NCBI GenBank assembly: GCA_949752735.1
Contig: OX457039.1
Span: 44,019,452-44,083,451 of the forward strand
DNA: 64,000 nucleotides
Source of the DNA: Lumbricus terrestris
Taxonomy: Eukaryota > Annelida > Clitellata > Crassiclitellata > Lumbricidae
Direction: 5' to 3'
Position numbers and translations under genes: made by a program
Notes under the pieces: generated by a model
Database searches by the model: none
Told to the model about the DNA's origin: nothing
The model's input: the letters and a program-made list of their open reading frames with translations, nothing else
Part shown: positions 11,601-20,859 of the stretch, one piece after another
Layout of the letters: each line of letters begins with the position of its first letter
How positions within the stretch are numbered: the stretch's first letter is position 1

Positions 11601-14600
11601 TTTGGTTTTCGTGAAAAAATTCTCCCACCCCCCAACCTCACTCCCCACCACAGCACCCCACCCCAGCTATCAGCCACCCCCCCACCACAGCCCACGACAC
11701 CCACCACACTCCGACCTCCACCGGTAAGCCACCCGTGAAATTTTGGTTTTCAGGAAAAAAACTATGCATGGCAACGGCTGAAAAAGTAGGGAAAATGAGG
11801 GGTTTTACCCTCCCCCACCCTGGCCCCATGGTGGCAGAGTTTCGCCGATCCCCCAATAACCTGTATCGGGTCAACCCCGATCCCCCTGCGAAGGATTGGT
11901 GTCGATTGCTTCAAAACTGTGACCGTGCATAGCTAACAATCAAACAATCAAACAAACAAACAAACAAACACACAGACTTACTGAAATATATATAAGATTA
12001 AGATTAGGTAGCCTAATGAGTAATGACGAATAGACTAGAAGAAAAACAGCAGGAGCATAACTGGTGGGTGGGGGGCGAAAACCCTTTTTTCACTATAAAT
12101 TTTCATTCCCTTGCCATAGTGTCACAGAACTTTAGACAGATTTTTACACGGGCCGCCTCAATGCAACTAGACCCATGCTGAAACCCATGCAATAGCAAAT
12201 AATTTACGATGCTAAAATACACGTTTACCTGGATCAATATCCAATAAATAGCATAAATAAATATTTGCTATATATAGCCTAAACATAAATTTATGTAAAT
12301 CTTGAAAGTAGTCAGTTGCACAAGTTTAAAAAGTTTCTGTTTTAGATTCTTGATTCTGTTTGATGTATTCGGCTAAATCGGACGAATTAAAATTAATTTA
12401 CTGTTTTTAACTATGTAAGTAGAGGCGCCCTCTTGAAATTCTCCTCGCCCCCCCCATGCAATAAAACCTAAATCCGCCACTGTGTAGAGGTTTTGAGTTG
12501 CATTTATGTGACAAAGCAACAATCCAAACAAACTGTCCAAACTACAAAAATCCTAATCTTTGCAACAATAAATGTAAGTTCCCTTCAGTACTTGATGGGA
12601 ATAGAATGAGGGCAAGATTCATCCCAAGCTAATCGACCAATTTCAAAGGGATTCAGGTTCAACATTCAGTTTGAGACCATAAAAACCGAATGCGACTTTG
12701 AATATCAGACGCATATTTAAAAAAGCACATTAAACAGATGTATTTATTTACCAAGGTAATGTTATGGATTGGCTGAAGATCAGATGTGCTTCCTCCTTGT
12801 TCCAGATCTGCATATTGAGTGAGGTCCTCGTCACCCAAGAATATCGAAAGATGGAGTTCCTGGTCAGGTGACAGTCGGTAGATTGAGTGATCTTTAGTTG
12901 GTCCTCCATATTGCAGCACACAGGTCAGGGTAACATTGTCCCCAGAAGACACAGAATTCATAGGAGTCACAGTAGCAGTCAGATTTTCTAAACAAACAGA
13001 AATCAATTATCAGGTAACAAAACACAGTACTGACCCATTAACACAACCATGGACATGGTACATAAACCGGATGGCGAGGATTACACGTACAAGTGGACAA
13101 TGCACAAATAACTATCATCATGACTTAAAGTGTGGCTGTATGGTCATGGATGGCGTCCATGCACTTATTTTCAAACCTGCACGCCGTCCTGCCACTTATT
13201 AGGCCAGCACAGAATGGAAAAGGAAGGGGCATCTAGGCACTTATTTTTCTGCACTTTAAGCACTGCCTATCATCCATCAAAATTCTGTGTACATTCGTCT
13301 GTCAAACTATACATCAGTCCTTTCAACCATCATTCCTTTCATCCAACCATCCATACTATCAACAGCTACCATCCATTTCTCTGTCCATCCTATCATCACT
13401 CCGTCCATCTTTTCATCCAGCTGACCTGCAGTTCGGTTGTCCGTCCAACCCTCAGTTGGCAACGCAACTGGAAGTACATTCGTCCTATCTATCTTTGGGT
13501 TCAGTAACTGATATGCTCGCCACTGATGACTGTTTCCGGCTCATTGTGACTTATTTTGCCAATTGATGGAATTTTCTTGTTGTTATGACACTTAACATCA
13601 TTTCGGCTAGTTAGCGCAGAGAGCGCCTCTGAGTAGGTTTCTTGAAGAGGCGCTATATAAATACTTGAAATAAATAAATAAATAAATGCATGGGTGCGTG
13701 CACATAGGAGAAAATGAAGCATTTGCACCTTTTGAAATATGACAACTATTTTTTAACTACCACGTTTTAGTTTTTAACATATATCTTTGCACTAATAATA
13801 CACAAAGTGTAATTGAGACATTTATATTTAAAAATCTAGAGCTGGGAGCCCATAGTGATATGACATGTTAAGTTTATAGCTTTGAGGACATAAAAACCAT
13901 ATCATGTGAAATCTACACTTTAGCAATTTCACACTAGTCATTTAATACCAATCAACTCTCAATTGAACCAATTGTACCAATCAATTCAACTACCCTTAAA
14001 CAAATGTGTTAGTCATTCATTTCAATCATGGACATAACATGTTTAATCATTAGAGCATCACAAATGGATCAATGAAAGTCAGTAAACTGAGTAAAGTGAG
14101 GGATCTGTGTTTCATTTAGAGTTGGATGAAGTGCTTATTTCCTCTTATTAAGCCCTTAAGCCAAAAATGAATTAATCCAAAGTTCTGAATGCTGGACCAG
14201 TGCAACATGCATTTGTTATGTACTTATAAGCTTGTGCTATTAAGCAAATGGTGCTCACTCTTCGTGAAGACTCCGGCACATGTGCCCAAACAAACCGCCC
14301 ACAGTCAAAACACTGAGTCAGCTAAGCAAACTTGAACCTCCAACCTCTTGCCCACAGACCCAGTAAGTACACTGACAAACTCAATTAACCAGCAAATCAA
14401 CATGCCCAATAATTAGCCTGCCATATTATCAACTCACCCAATCAGCCCCTCCAGGGCCTTCACCCACATAATCAGGCCACAGAGAAAGCCAAACAGACAA
14501 TAAGTTATAGCTTTAACTGAAATACAATTAATTAACAGAAATTAAAATTATGAAAACCATGTTTTGTATCTACATAATGGCCAGCAGTTTTTTAAGTCTA

Positions 14601-17197
14601 TTTTATATTTAAGACTCCTGCGAAATGCCCCTCCCAGTTGCATGTAACCAAGTCTGCACAGTCAATAGCAGCTTACACCAAAATACGTTAGATTCATAGC
14701 TTAAATAACAACCCCCTCAAATATAGAAAAATTCTTAAATTGACCAAATCCATGTAAGAATGAATAAACAACAAACATCTGCATGCTTAGCTTTCCAAAT
14801 GGGGAAACTTAATGGAAGGCATAATACCTACCAACGACCAATAGATTTGCATAGTGTGGTTCCCTTTCTGCAAGCACTGCACGACATGCGTATGGAAGGC
14901 CATCAGATGCATTTACATTGTTGATAACAAGCGTCGAATCATTGATAACTTGGTATTTCCCGGATGAGTTAAACACTCGTCCAGAAATGGCGATAGCTTC
15001 CTGTTTTGGAAGAAATTTTGACCACTCAACAATGTCGTCTGGTGAACTCGTTTCACATCGGAACTCGACTCGATCGCCTTTCTTCACCGTCACATCACTT
15101 GGTGGGGTGATGACTACTGCAGTGACCCACATTGTGGTGACACATGCTAAAAAATCAATCAAAACACATGCTAAAATATGAATCATAACAGACAGGTATA
15201 AACAAGCATTGTTTTGACAAGAACCAATTCATTCCCTACTGACATTAAAGCAGAAATGAATGGACCACAACCTCCAATGACTCCTCAGTAGTCTTGAATA
15301 AGGTTTTCAGTTCATATGTCTTACGTTAATTAAGCAAATAAACCTGTTGATACCGAAAGGTTCTAGTGAGCAAGTGCTTCAATCCCTCTGATATGATGCA
15401 GTGCTCATCAATAAGCTGGTACTCTGCATTAACCTCACAGTACCGACCTAGTACGGTAGAGTTTATGATCACCATTACAACACAAAACTGCCTGAAAATG
15501 GTGCACAGTCTGTTTCTGTTGCTTTTCACTGCCACTCCAGCAGAACAAATTATAATTCTACATTGTCCGAAATCAGGTACGTAAAAACATGTTCATCCAA
15601 AACTGACAGGGCTGTTAACAATACTGGGAAAAAGTATTGGCAATACCAATACCAATACTTACTAATAAAAGTATTGGCAATACCAATACCAATACTATTT
15701 CTTAAAAGTATTGCAATACCAATACCAATACTTTGACCAATACTTTTCGGTAAGTTTTAAAGTTTAATGACTAAAAGAGCACATGCCATTGCCCGTTATA
15801 CAGTGTTAAGCAGTACAAGCAGTGTAACTACTAATCTATATAGGCCTACATGCTTTCCATAAGTCTACCACTTATAACCATACTAACTAACTACTAATCT
15901 ATATACATGCTTTCCATAAGTCTACTACTTAGTCATACGTAAAAAACCCATCATTTCAAAGTGTAAGCTGCTTAGTGATGTGCGCAGAGGTGTAAATACT
16001 CGGCTTCCTAAAGAAAAGAGTAGCCTATTTCCACAGCTGCACTAGCAGGCAAACCAGTGTTCAAAATAATGTACAATTTCTGGACGTGTGGATATGCAGC
16101 CAGAGAAATCAAGCTATCTGCAGAGTCCGATAAATATCTGTCCACTTCCTCACACACATTTTCTGTACCAAAATCCCTATGTCTCCGATTTGAAAGACTT
16201 GAGAAAAAATTGGGTTTAGTATTTGAAGAGTCAGAAACATCTGTTGCTGCAGAAGTACTTGGATGGTTATCATTCCGGTCAAAGATCACAGATCGGTGAG
16301 ATCGCACCAAAGAGTCACTTATTCAAGTGGATGAGAAACCATATAAATTATTGTCAAAAAAGTATTGGTATCGAGTATCGCTGACAGGCTAAAAAAGTAT
16401 CGGCGATACGCATGCGATACCAACAAAATTAAACTATCGCGATACTCGCCGCGATACTGAAAAAAGTATCGGCGATACCAAGTATTGCAATACTTTATCG
16501 CGATATTAACAGCCCTGAAAACTGACTTACCTTTATGTCAGTTCAATTTCCAGAAAACTACACCAAGGTGAATCAATTCTAACCAAACAAGAAATTTCCT
16601 TACCCCTCCTAAAAGCATTGCTAGCTATGTGCCATACGGTCTATCAAAGAATCTGTTAGTTTGAACTCCTACCGAAAGAAACTCTTCTGTCACGACACCC
16701 AATTGCTTATATCCATGGTTGAAATATTTAGATTGCATGTGTAAAACTAGTATTATTGTTCGCTTTGGAGTAGATACTCTTTATAAGGCGCTATATAAAT
16801 TACAAATAGGCCTATTATATCTTCAATGAATGAATTAAATGATTATAATACTACCGTACTTTGCCTCTAGCACCTTTAAGCGTACTCTTTACATTTGTGT
16901 GAATACTTAGTACTTTGCCTCTGGCCCTTTATGCACAAAAAGGTAATAGAATAGGTCTTACACGGTCTCATATAATTATATATGTGTAGGCTACCTATAA
17001 TAACCTGCCTGAACCCATTCAAATCGAGTGTGCTCATTTGATATCCAGAAGAGATTTCTAAATTCATTTTAACCCTACGACCAATAACTTCACAAAGTTA
17101 ACCTACTCCGTAAACAGGCCAATGATTACCATAATAGTGTGACTGTGAAAATCTTACCAGAGAAAATTGTAGATCCAAACAACAACTTCGCGTCCAT
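2695..17197 (-). CDS. Three-Ig-domain type I membrane receptor or adhesion protein with PDZ-ligand tail
   Basis: Eight coding exons join in phase: 17197-17158, 15146-14832, 12987-12752, 7391-7280, 6430-6155, 5502-5464, 4255-4130, 3194-2695. Together they give 1644 nt, or 547 residues. All boundaries are AG/GT, and the introns are phase 1 except the one splitting the second Ig domain, which is phase 0. Residues 1-23 form a signal peptide (MDAKLLFGSTIFSACVTTMW). Ig1 has Cys44, Trp55 and Cys101 with an SDG-Y-AC ending. Ig2 has Cys141 and Cys214 but no core Trp. Ig3 has Cys262, Trp274 and Cys307. There are several N-glycosylation sites. A Gly-rich transmembrane helix spans about 342-367 (SIGLGVGLGIGLGV then PILVGIIVLIFVL), followed by a basic stop-transfer RKHK. 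The 180-residue tail is Pro/Ser/Asn-rich and ends DTDTSV, a class I PDZ ligand. Three Ig domains, one helix and a PDZ ligand recall nectin or CADM adhesion proteins, but that is analogy, not demonstrated orthology. The exon 4 donor (T|gtgtgt) is the weakest junction. In-frame stops precede the ATG. Its introns hold most of the transposons in the first 17 kb. Confidence 0.85.
3195..3776 (-). other. Open coding-like blocks within an intron of the Ig gene
   Basis: Two minus-strand open blocks lie in the intron between the transmembrane and tail exons. Block one, about 3500 to 3195, reads CVAKCRQIVSEETERETGR and is Cys-rich further on (RCLCASQCL, RRHCYYCDDDKF). Block two, about 3776 to 3540, begins ERKKRRKFTARNHALYAK and contains a TTCFLCMD Cys pair. 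Neither family is recognised. A broken copy of the start of block one lies at 1385-1535. They could be transposon remnants or alternative exons. The acceptor used for the tail exon (3194) reads in phase from the transmembrane exon, so they are not needed for the main transcript. Confidence 0.35.
4348..4528. repeat. Three-copy 60-bp tandem repeat
   Basis: A 60-bp unit (starting 'aaagacaaagagatcacaaa') occurs three times in direct succession with only a few mismatches. It lies in an intron of the minus-strand Ig gene, just upstream of the transmembrane exon in transcript direction. The minus strand stays open through it only because 60 is divisible by three. Confidence 0.85.
4573..4906. mobile_element. 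Foldback/hAT-like element with TTAGGG-rich core
   Basis: A 334-bp element flanked by perfect 8-bp duplications TAAATAAC (4565-4572, 4907-4914). Each arm carries two to three copies of a 'GGTCCACTATTCCGA' motif as a long inverted repeat (4573-4628 against 4852-4906). The core (4655-4855) is degenerate G-rich sequence dominated by TTAGGG, TTAGGTT and TTATGG. The core is interstitial telomere-like sequence carried inside the element, not a chromosome end. There is no coding capacity. Confidence 0.8.
4915..7279 (-). other. Introns around Ig exons 5 and 6; no further gene seen
   Basis: AT-rich intronic sequence surrounds exons 6430-6155 and 5502-5464 of the Ig gene. I see no additional open coding block, no RNA gene and no element with clear termini here. 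Short ORFs overlap the Ig exons on the opposite strand or are random. Confidence 0.5.
7680..8823 (+). mobile_element. 5'-truncated non-LTR retrotransposon (LINE) with reverse transcriptase
   Basis: Flanked by an 11-bp target duplication AGTTGATACCA (7669-7679 and 8824-8834). One uninterrupted frame runs from the 5' junction to a stop at 8804, about 377 residues. It contains reverse transcriptase motifs: VDYEKAFDRVDW, GVRQGCPLSPLLFNIY, the catalytic RFADDQA and KTKVM. A typical C-terminal region follows (YGSETWT, RRWIGHTLRGD, GRPRQRLLDWMM). The N-terminal part of the RT domain and any endonuclease are missing, so this is a truncated, dead-on-arrival copy, yet its frame has no stop. It sits in the long intron of the Ig gene, antisense to it. 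A related 3' fragment lies at 25485-25665. Confidence 0.9.
8930..9148 (+). repeat. Dispersed repeat shared with 25980-26170, split by a hAT insertion
   Basis: The segment has blocks matching 25980-26170, such as 'tagccgtctgactgtctg' and 'gagtgcctgtgaa'. It resumes after the hAT element at 12491. In the 26-kb copy the sequence runs straight through this point. Family unknown. It adjoins a LINE fragment in both places, so it may be linked to the LINE or a preferred target of it. Confidence 0.55.
9149..12482. mobile_element. hAT-family element carrying an internal minisatellite retroposon
   Basis: A 3334-bp element begins CAGTGGCGGATTTAG and ends CTAAATCCGCCACTG, perfect inverted termini. Perfect 8-bp target duplications TGTAGAGG lie at 9141-9148 and 12483-12490. 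About 300 bp at each end match the element at 18061-19288, which is in the opposite orientation. The interior differs: here it holds a repeat array (about 9815-11990) absent from the other copy. No transposase frame is visible, so it is non-autonomous. It is inserted in an intron of the Ig gene. Confidence 0.9.
9815..11990 (+). repeat. Retroposon-like unit expanded into a ~105-150 bp minisatellite
   Basis: The segment starts CTAGCTGGGGTACCCGGCG with a small GC hairpin (CCCGGC-GTT-GCCCGGG). It continues as about 15 imperfect tandem copies of a unit containing GGTACGCCACCCGTGAAAT followed by a variable C-rich tract. It ends with a unique 3' part (11760-11930) and a (CAAA)n tail with 'cacacagacttactg' (11936-11980). 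A short relative of the head lies at 46453-46640. A fixed head, fixed tail and simple A-rich 3' end suggest a retroposon whose 5' unit multiplied. The Pro/His- or Gly/Trp-rich ORFs across it are by-products of the C-rich repeat. Confidence 0.75.
13119..13265. mobile_element. Short hAT-type MITE, copy 2
   Basis: A 147-bp relative of 730-892 with the same internal sequence ('aagtgtggctg', 'gcacttattttcaaacct', 'aggcacttatttttctgcac'). The right terminus is CACTTTAAGCACTG. Flanks are actatcat (13111-13118) and cctatcat (13266-13273), an 8-bp duplication with one mismatch. It lies in an intron of the Ig gene. Confidence 0.75.
13274..14831. other. Intron of the Ig gene; no gene seen
   Basis: This is intronic sequence between Ig exons 2 and 3. 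It holds short runs of 'atccatc'-like repeats (about 13310-13420) and an 'aaataaataaataaat' run near 13668. Nothing else is supported. Confidence 0.5.
15607..16517. mobile_element. hAT element with transposase remnant, copy 1
   Basis: A 911-bp element bounded by CAGGGCTGTTAA and TTAACAGCCCTG, with perfect 8-bp duplications aaaactga (15599-15606, 16518-16525). The ends are filled with short repeats of 'caataccaatac' and 'gcgatact' type. A shorter copy lies at 33862-34441. The middle retains part of a hAT transposase on the minus strand (see 15940-16310). It lies in the first intron of the Ig gene. Confidence 0.9.
15940..16310 (-). pseudogene. hAT transposase C-terminal (dimerisation) remnant
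   Basis: The minus-strand reading includes EVDRYLSD, then YPHVQKLYI and NTGLPASAAVE. This is the conserved hAT C-terminal dimerisation region (families of the ZBED-like group). The usual following residues continue past a frame disruption (RVFTPL, SSLHFEMMGFL in neighbouring frames, about 15940-16010). The catalytic N-terminal and central parts are missing. It is a dead fragment inside the 15607-16517 element. Confidence 0.8.
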
Positions 17198-17533
17198 GTT
17201 AATTGATGAACTGTTCAATCACTAATGCAGGTAAAACAGCAGGTATTTTGGCCTCAAGCTGCGCATGCGCGGAGAATGGGTCATCGCGTGAGTCATGAGT
17301 GGAAAAATCTGGAGTCGTGTTTGGTCGCGCGACTCAACGATCTCGTGACCATGCATGTTATGATGTTACAACCATAATAATATACCTAATTAGTTATAGC
17401 CAACACGGAGTTTGTAAGGTAACAGACCAAGTGGTTTTTCCTTTATGGAAAGAATTTGGACGGCGGTGGAGTGGATGTAGGCCCATGCATAATGTAGGCT
17501 AACAATTGTATTGTCTGATAATAATTGTTAGCC

Positions 17534-17582
<49 letters not shown>

Positions 17583-18052
17583 GTTTAATGTGAAAACAGG
17601 TTGACAAGACCGCGCGCATGCTCAGTTACATGGAAAGGAAGTACAGTTCAAGCAAAGACAGTCGCTTGTTGAGAAGACACTTATGGAGGGCTCCTGGGAT
17701 AAAGTTTTTTTTTATCGTTCTTCGGTGGCAACTCAAAGCTATGCGGGCGTGGTCGAAGGCAGATGTTGGTTGTCTAAAAGTCGTAGAAGAACTCGAATTG
17801 TGAAGGCCTATCAAAGTTCTAAGGATCCGCTCAGCAATTAATGCAAAGATCCAGACCATAAATTATGGACTTAAAAAAGGATGGAGCAAGCCTACTTAGG
17901 CCTAGGCCTATGGCAGCCTTATGCCTACACGTTCTGTTTAGGCTTCATCAGTGAATTATTGATATTTTAATTTATGTGATATGTTTGAGTAAGCATGTAA
18001 ATGTAATGTAGGCCTAAATCTTCGAAAATTTCTCAGCACCCACAAAAACCAC
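17198..18052. promoter_or_regulatory. 5' flank of the Ig gene
   Basis: The Ig gene starts at 17197 reading left, so this interval holds its promoter and 5' untranslated region. It contains a (TA)n run of about 44 bp at 17537-17580. No TATA or initiator could be assigned with confidence. The region up to DCAF8 at 20860 is a divergent intergenic space, with a hAT insertion in its middle. Confidence 0.4.
17537..17580. repeat. (TA)n microsatellite
   Basis: Pure alternating TA of about 22 repeats, in the 5' flank of the minus-strand Ig gene. Confidence 0.95.
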
Positions 18053-18060
18053 GTCAGGGA

Positions 18061-19288
18061 CAGTGGCGGATTTAGGTTTTTTTGCACGGGGGGGCGAGGA
18101 GAATTTCAAGAGGGCGCCTGTACTTACATAGTAACTGTTAAAAACAGTAAATTAGTTATAATTAATCCGATTTTTCCGAGTACATCAAACAGAATCAAGA
18201 ATCTAAAACAGAAACTTTTTTAAACTTGTGTGCTTGACTACTTACTTGAGTTACATAAATTTATGCTTATATAACAAATATTTATTAATGCTATTTATAG
18301 GATATTGATCCAGGTAAACGTGTATTTTAGCGTCGTGAATTATTCGCTCGTTGCAGCATTTTTATTTTTAATCAATCCAACTTCTAATTTGGCGAGAATC
18401 CTTTTCATCGATCCAGCTTCTGTTTAGGCAAGAATTTGCTTAATCAACCCCGCTTCTATTTCGTCAGCAAATACTTTTCATCAATATAACTTCTATTTAA
18501 TTTAAAATTATTTTTCATCCAGCTGCAATTTCAGCAGGATTGTTTTCATTAATTCCTCTTTTCAGGGACGGATACAGAAATTTTCGAGGGGGCCAAAAAA
18601 TTTTGTGATCTTTTCCAGAAAATCTTATGACCTTTTTTAATCATCTGGTCGACCGTCAGCGTAATGTAGTTACGTTGAATCGTTGATAGTTTTGTATGTC
18701 ACTCAACTCAAAATCCCTAGGCTGGTTTTAAACAATTTTGTATAAATGATGAGAACTTTGCGTCCTAATGCGAAGTGGTGTGCCGCCTATCCTTCAATTG
18801 CTATGGCTTGCCTCTAGAAATCCTGGGATCTGCCCAAGAGAATCCTGGGATTTGACATGAAGTTCGTAGGCTTTTCTCCAAAGAATCCTGGGATATCCAT
18901 GAGTGTGCGATAAACCGAACTTTCATAGGCTAGGCAATTAGCTATCCAGTAGCTATATAATACATATCAATGGGTCATAGTAATAAATAAAAATAGGTAG
19001 GCCTAATGGCCGACATATGAATAAATAAAAATATGTAATGACCGCCATAGAAATAAATAAAAATAATTCTGTAATGAGTGTTAAATTAAGGTGTGATTGC
19101 GTAAAGTCACTGGTAAAAGTATGAGAATTTAGTTTCCCTGAAAGACATTTTAGGTTTAAGTAGTAAGTACGGGCCGGGCCCGAGGGGGCGCCATTTTTTA
19201 CCCAACAGGGGCACGGACGCCATTTTTTACCCAACAGGGGCACGGAGGGGCGACCAGATCCCCTGGGCCTGGACTAAATCCGCCACTG
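18061..19288. mobile_element. hAT-family element without the minisatellite, inverted relative to 9149-12482
   Basis: A 1228-bp element with the same perfect 15-base termini as 9149-12482 (CAGTGGCGGATTTAG / CTAAATCCGCCACTG). It has perfect 8-bp target duplications GTCAGGGA (18053-18060, 19289-19296). It is in opposite orientation, and about 300 bp at each end correspond to that copy. It carries at about 18565-18660 the left end of another repeat (the 35107-35408 family). A 'cgccattttttacccaacaggggcacgg' block is duplicated near its right end (19188-19250). No transposase is visible. It lies between the divergent Ig and DCAF8 genes. Confidence 0.9.
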
Positions 19289-19296
19289 GTCAGGGA

Positions 19297-20859
19297 GACC
19301 AGCTTATTCACTGGCGCTAGGCATGGGCCTATTCATCTAAGAAAGAACGACTTTGTAGGCATAATTTATAAAATAATCATACCGTCGCACTTAGCCTGAC
19401 TTAGGCCTATAGTTTATCCAAAGACCTTATAGTTACTATAAGGTCTTTGGTTTATCTACGTGATTTCGTCCTAAATGGTTTTGCTAACCGACGCTTGGTG
19501 GAGGAACATCAGGTCTCTTGTTTTGTTCGACTTCAACACACGGCTCTATTTGCTAAATATATTCTAAGACTTGACCCAGTTTCTCGCAATTTATGCTCTG
19601 ACCTGGTTTTGACAAATAAACGTTTTAAATCGTAAACAACTCGTAGTTGCCATATATGAGGTTTTATTTGATTCATTCCTTTCTAATGAACTGCTAATTT
19701 AACTCATTTCCTTTTAAAAACATTTGTTTGTGGACTATTTGGGAGGTGGATAGGACAGCAAACCTGTAGTTGTTTTACATTGCCAGTATCTAAACTAAAA
19801 ACGTACGGTATAGCCAACTTTTCAGTTTTTACTTTTTCAGCTAATATCCATGGACAAATCGAAACAGAATTTGTGAATGTTAAATAGATCCTATTTGTTG
19901 TTGCTAAATTGAAACGATGCGTTGATTTTATTTGCCTTAATGAAGTAATAATATTATTGTCCAAGAGATTGAAAAGTACATTGGAATTCCTTTTTGCGTG
20001 TTAGCAGCAAGCGTATTATAGGACGCGAACGTCGAAAAAAATAATAAAAACTTGAGCAAGTTAGCGTACATTAGCGCAAGTTTATGCTTGTATTGTTTTA
20101 TGTTTAACATACCGTCGTATTGAGAATAAAATTATCCACACAGCAAATTTTGTATGAAATCGGGTTTGCGTTGACAAGGAAGCGAAATTCTGGCAGAACA
20201 GCTGTATTTGAAGGCACTAAGCGGTAGAGTCAAGATTTAAATTTGTAGTTGAGCTCCATGGTGTGAACTAGTGTGATGGCTATGTAGTTCCGAGTTTCTA
20301 CAAAACCAGTGGTTCAAATTCACAGGCAGTAAGTTTGATTGTAATTTAAGTCATTCCACTTTTGCCAAGATGCTTTAATCCCAATTCTTTACATCATACT
20401 CACAACTACTTTTAGCATTCATTTAAAAACCAAGGTGTTAAAAACAAATTCAGTTTGTTTACTGCCTCGTCATCGTTGTCTTCTGCAAGAGTAATAGCTT
20501 TCACATGCAAGACGTCTCTTTTTACCCGTTCTGATATATAGAGTCCATTTTTGCGATAAAGAGCCGGTCTTCATCAAAGTCTCTTATTCTTCATACATTT
20601 TTACTGTACCTCCCTTTTTACAGATCCATTAGGAACCGGTATATCTTGTTGTTTCCCTTCAATATCTTCTGCACCTGTATTGAAATTACTGTAAAGTACT
20701 AAATTAAATTATCCAACTTTTGCATGGAAGAAAATTGTTGATACATCTGATAAAATGATAAAAGTACTGAAGCTCTGTTTTTGTTTAGATGCCGGATATC
20801 TTGATTTTCACATATCGTCCTGTTGATGTCTCCCTGGTTTAAGAACAGATTTTCAAAAT
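19297..20859 (+). promoter_or_regulatory. 5' flank and probable 5' untranslated region of DCAF8
   Basis: No protein-coding block is recognised. The upstream non-coding exon and promoter of DCAF8 should lie here. A possible acceptor (polypyrimidine then 'tttag') ends near 20788, about 70 bases before the ATG. The region includes a short palindrome at 19424-19450 ('aaagaccttatagttactataaggtcttt'). Confidence 0.4.

Noticed and set aside
9786..11707. Pro/His-rich plus-strand and Gly/Trp-rich minus-strand ORFs
   Set aside because: These come from the C-rich minisatellite inside the hAT element; frames shift between units and no domain is seen.
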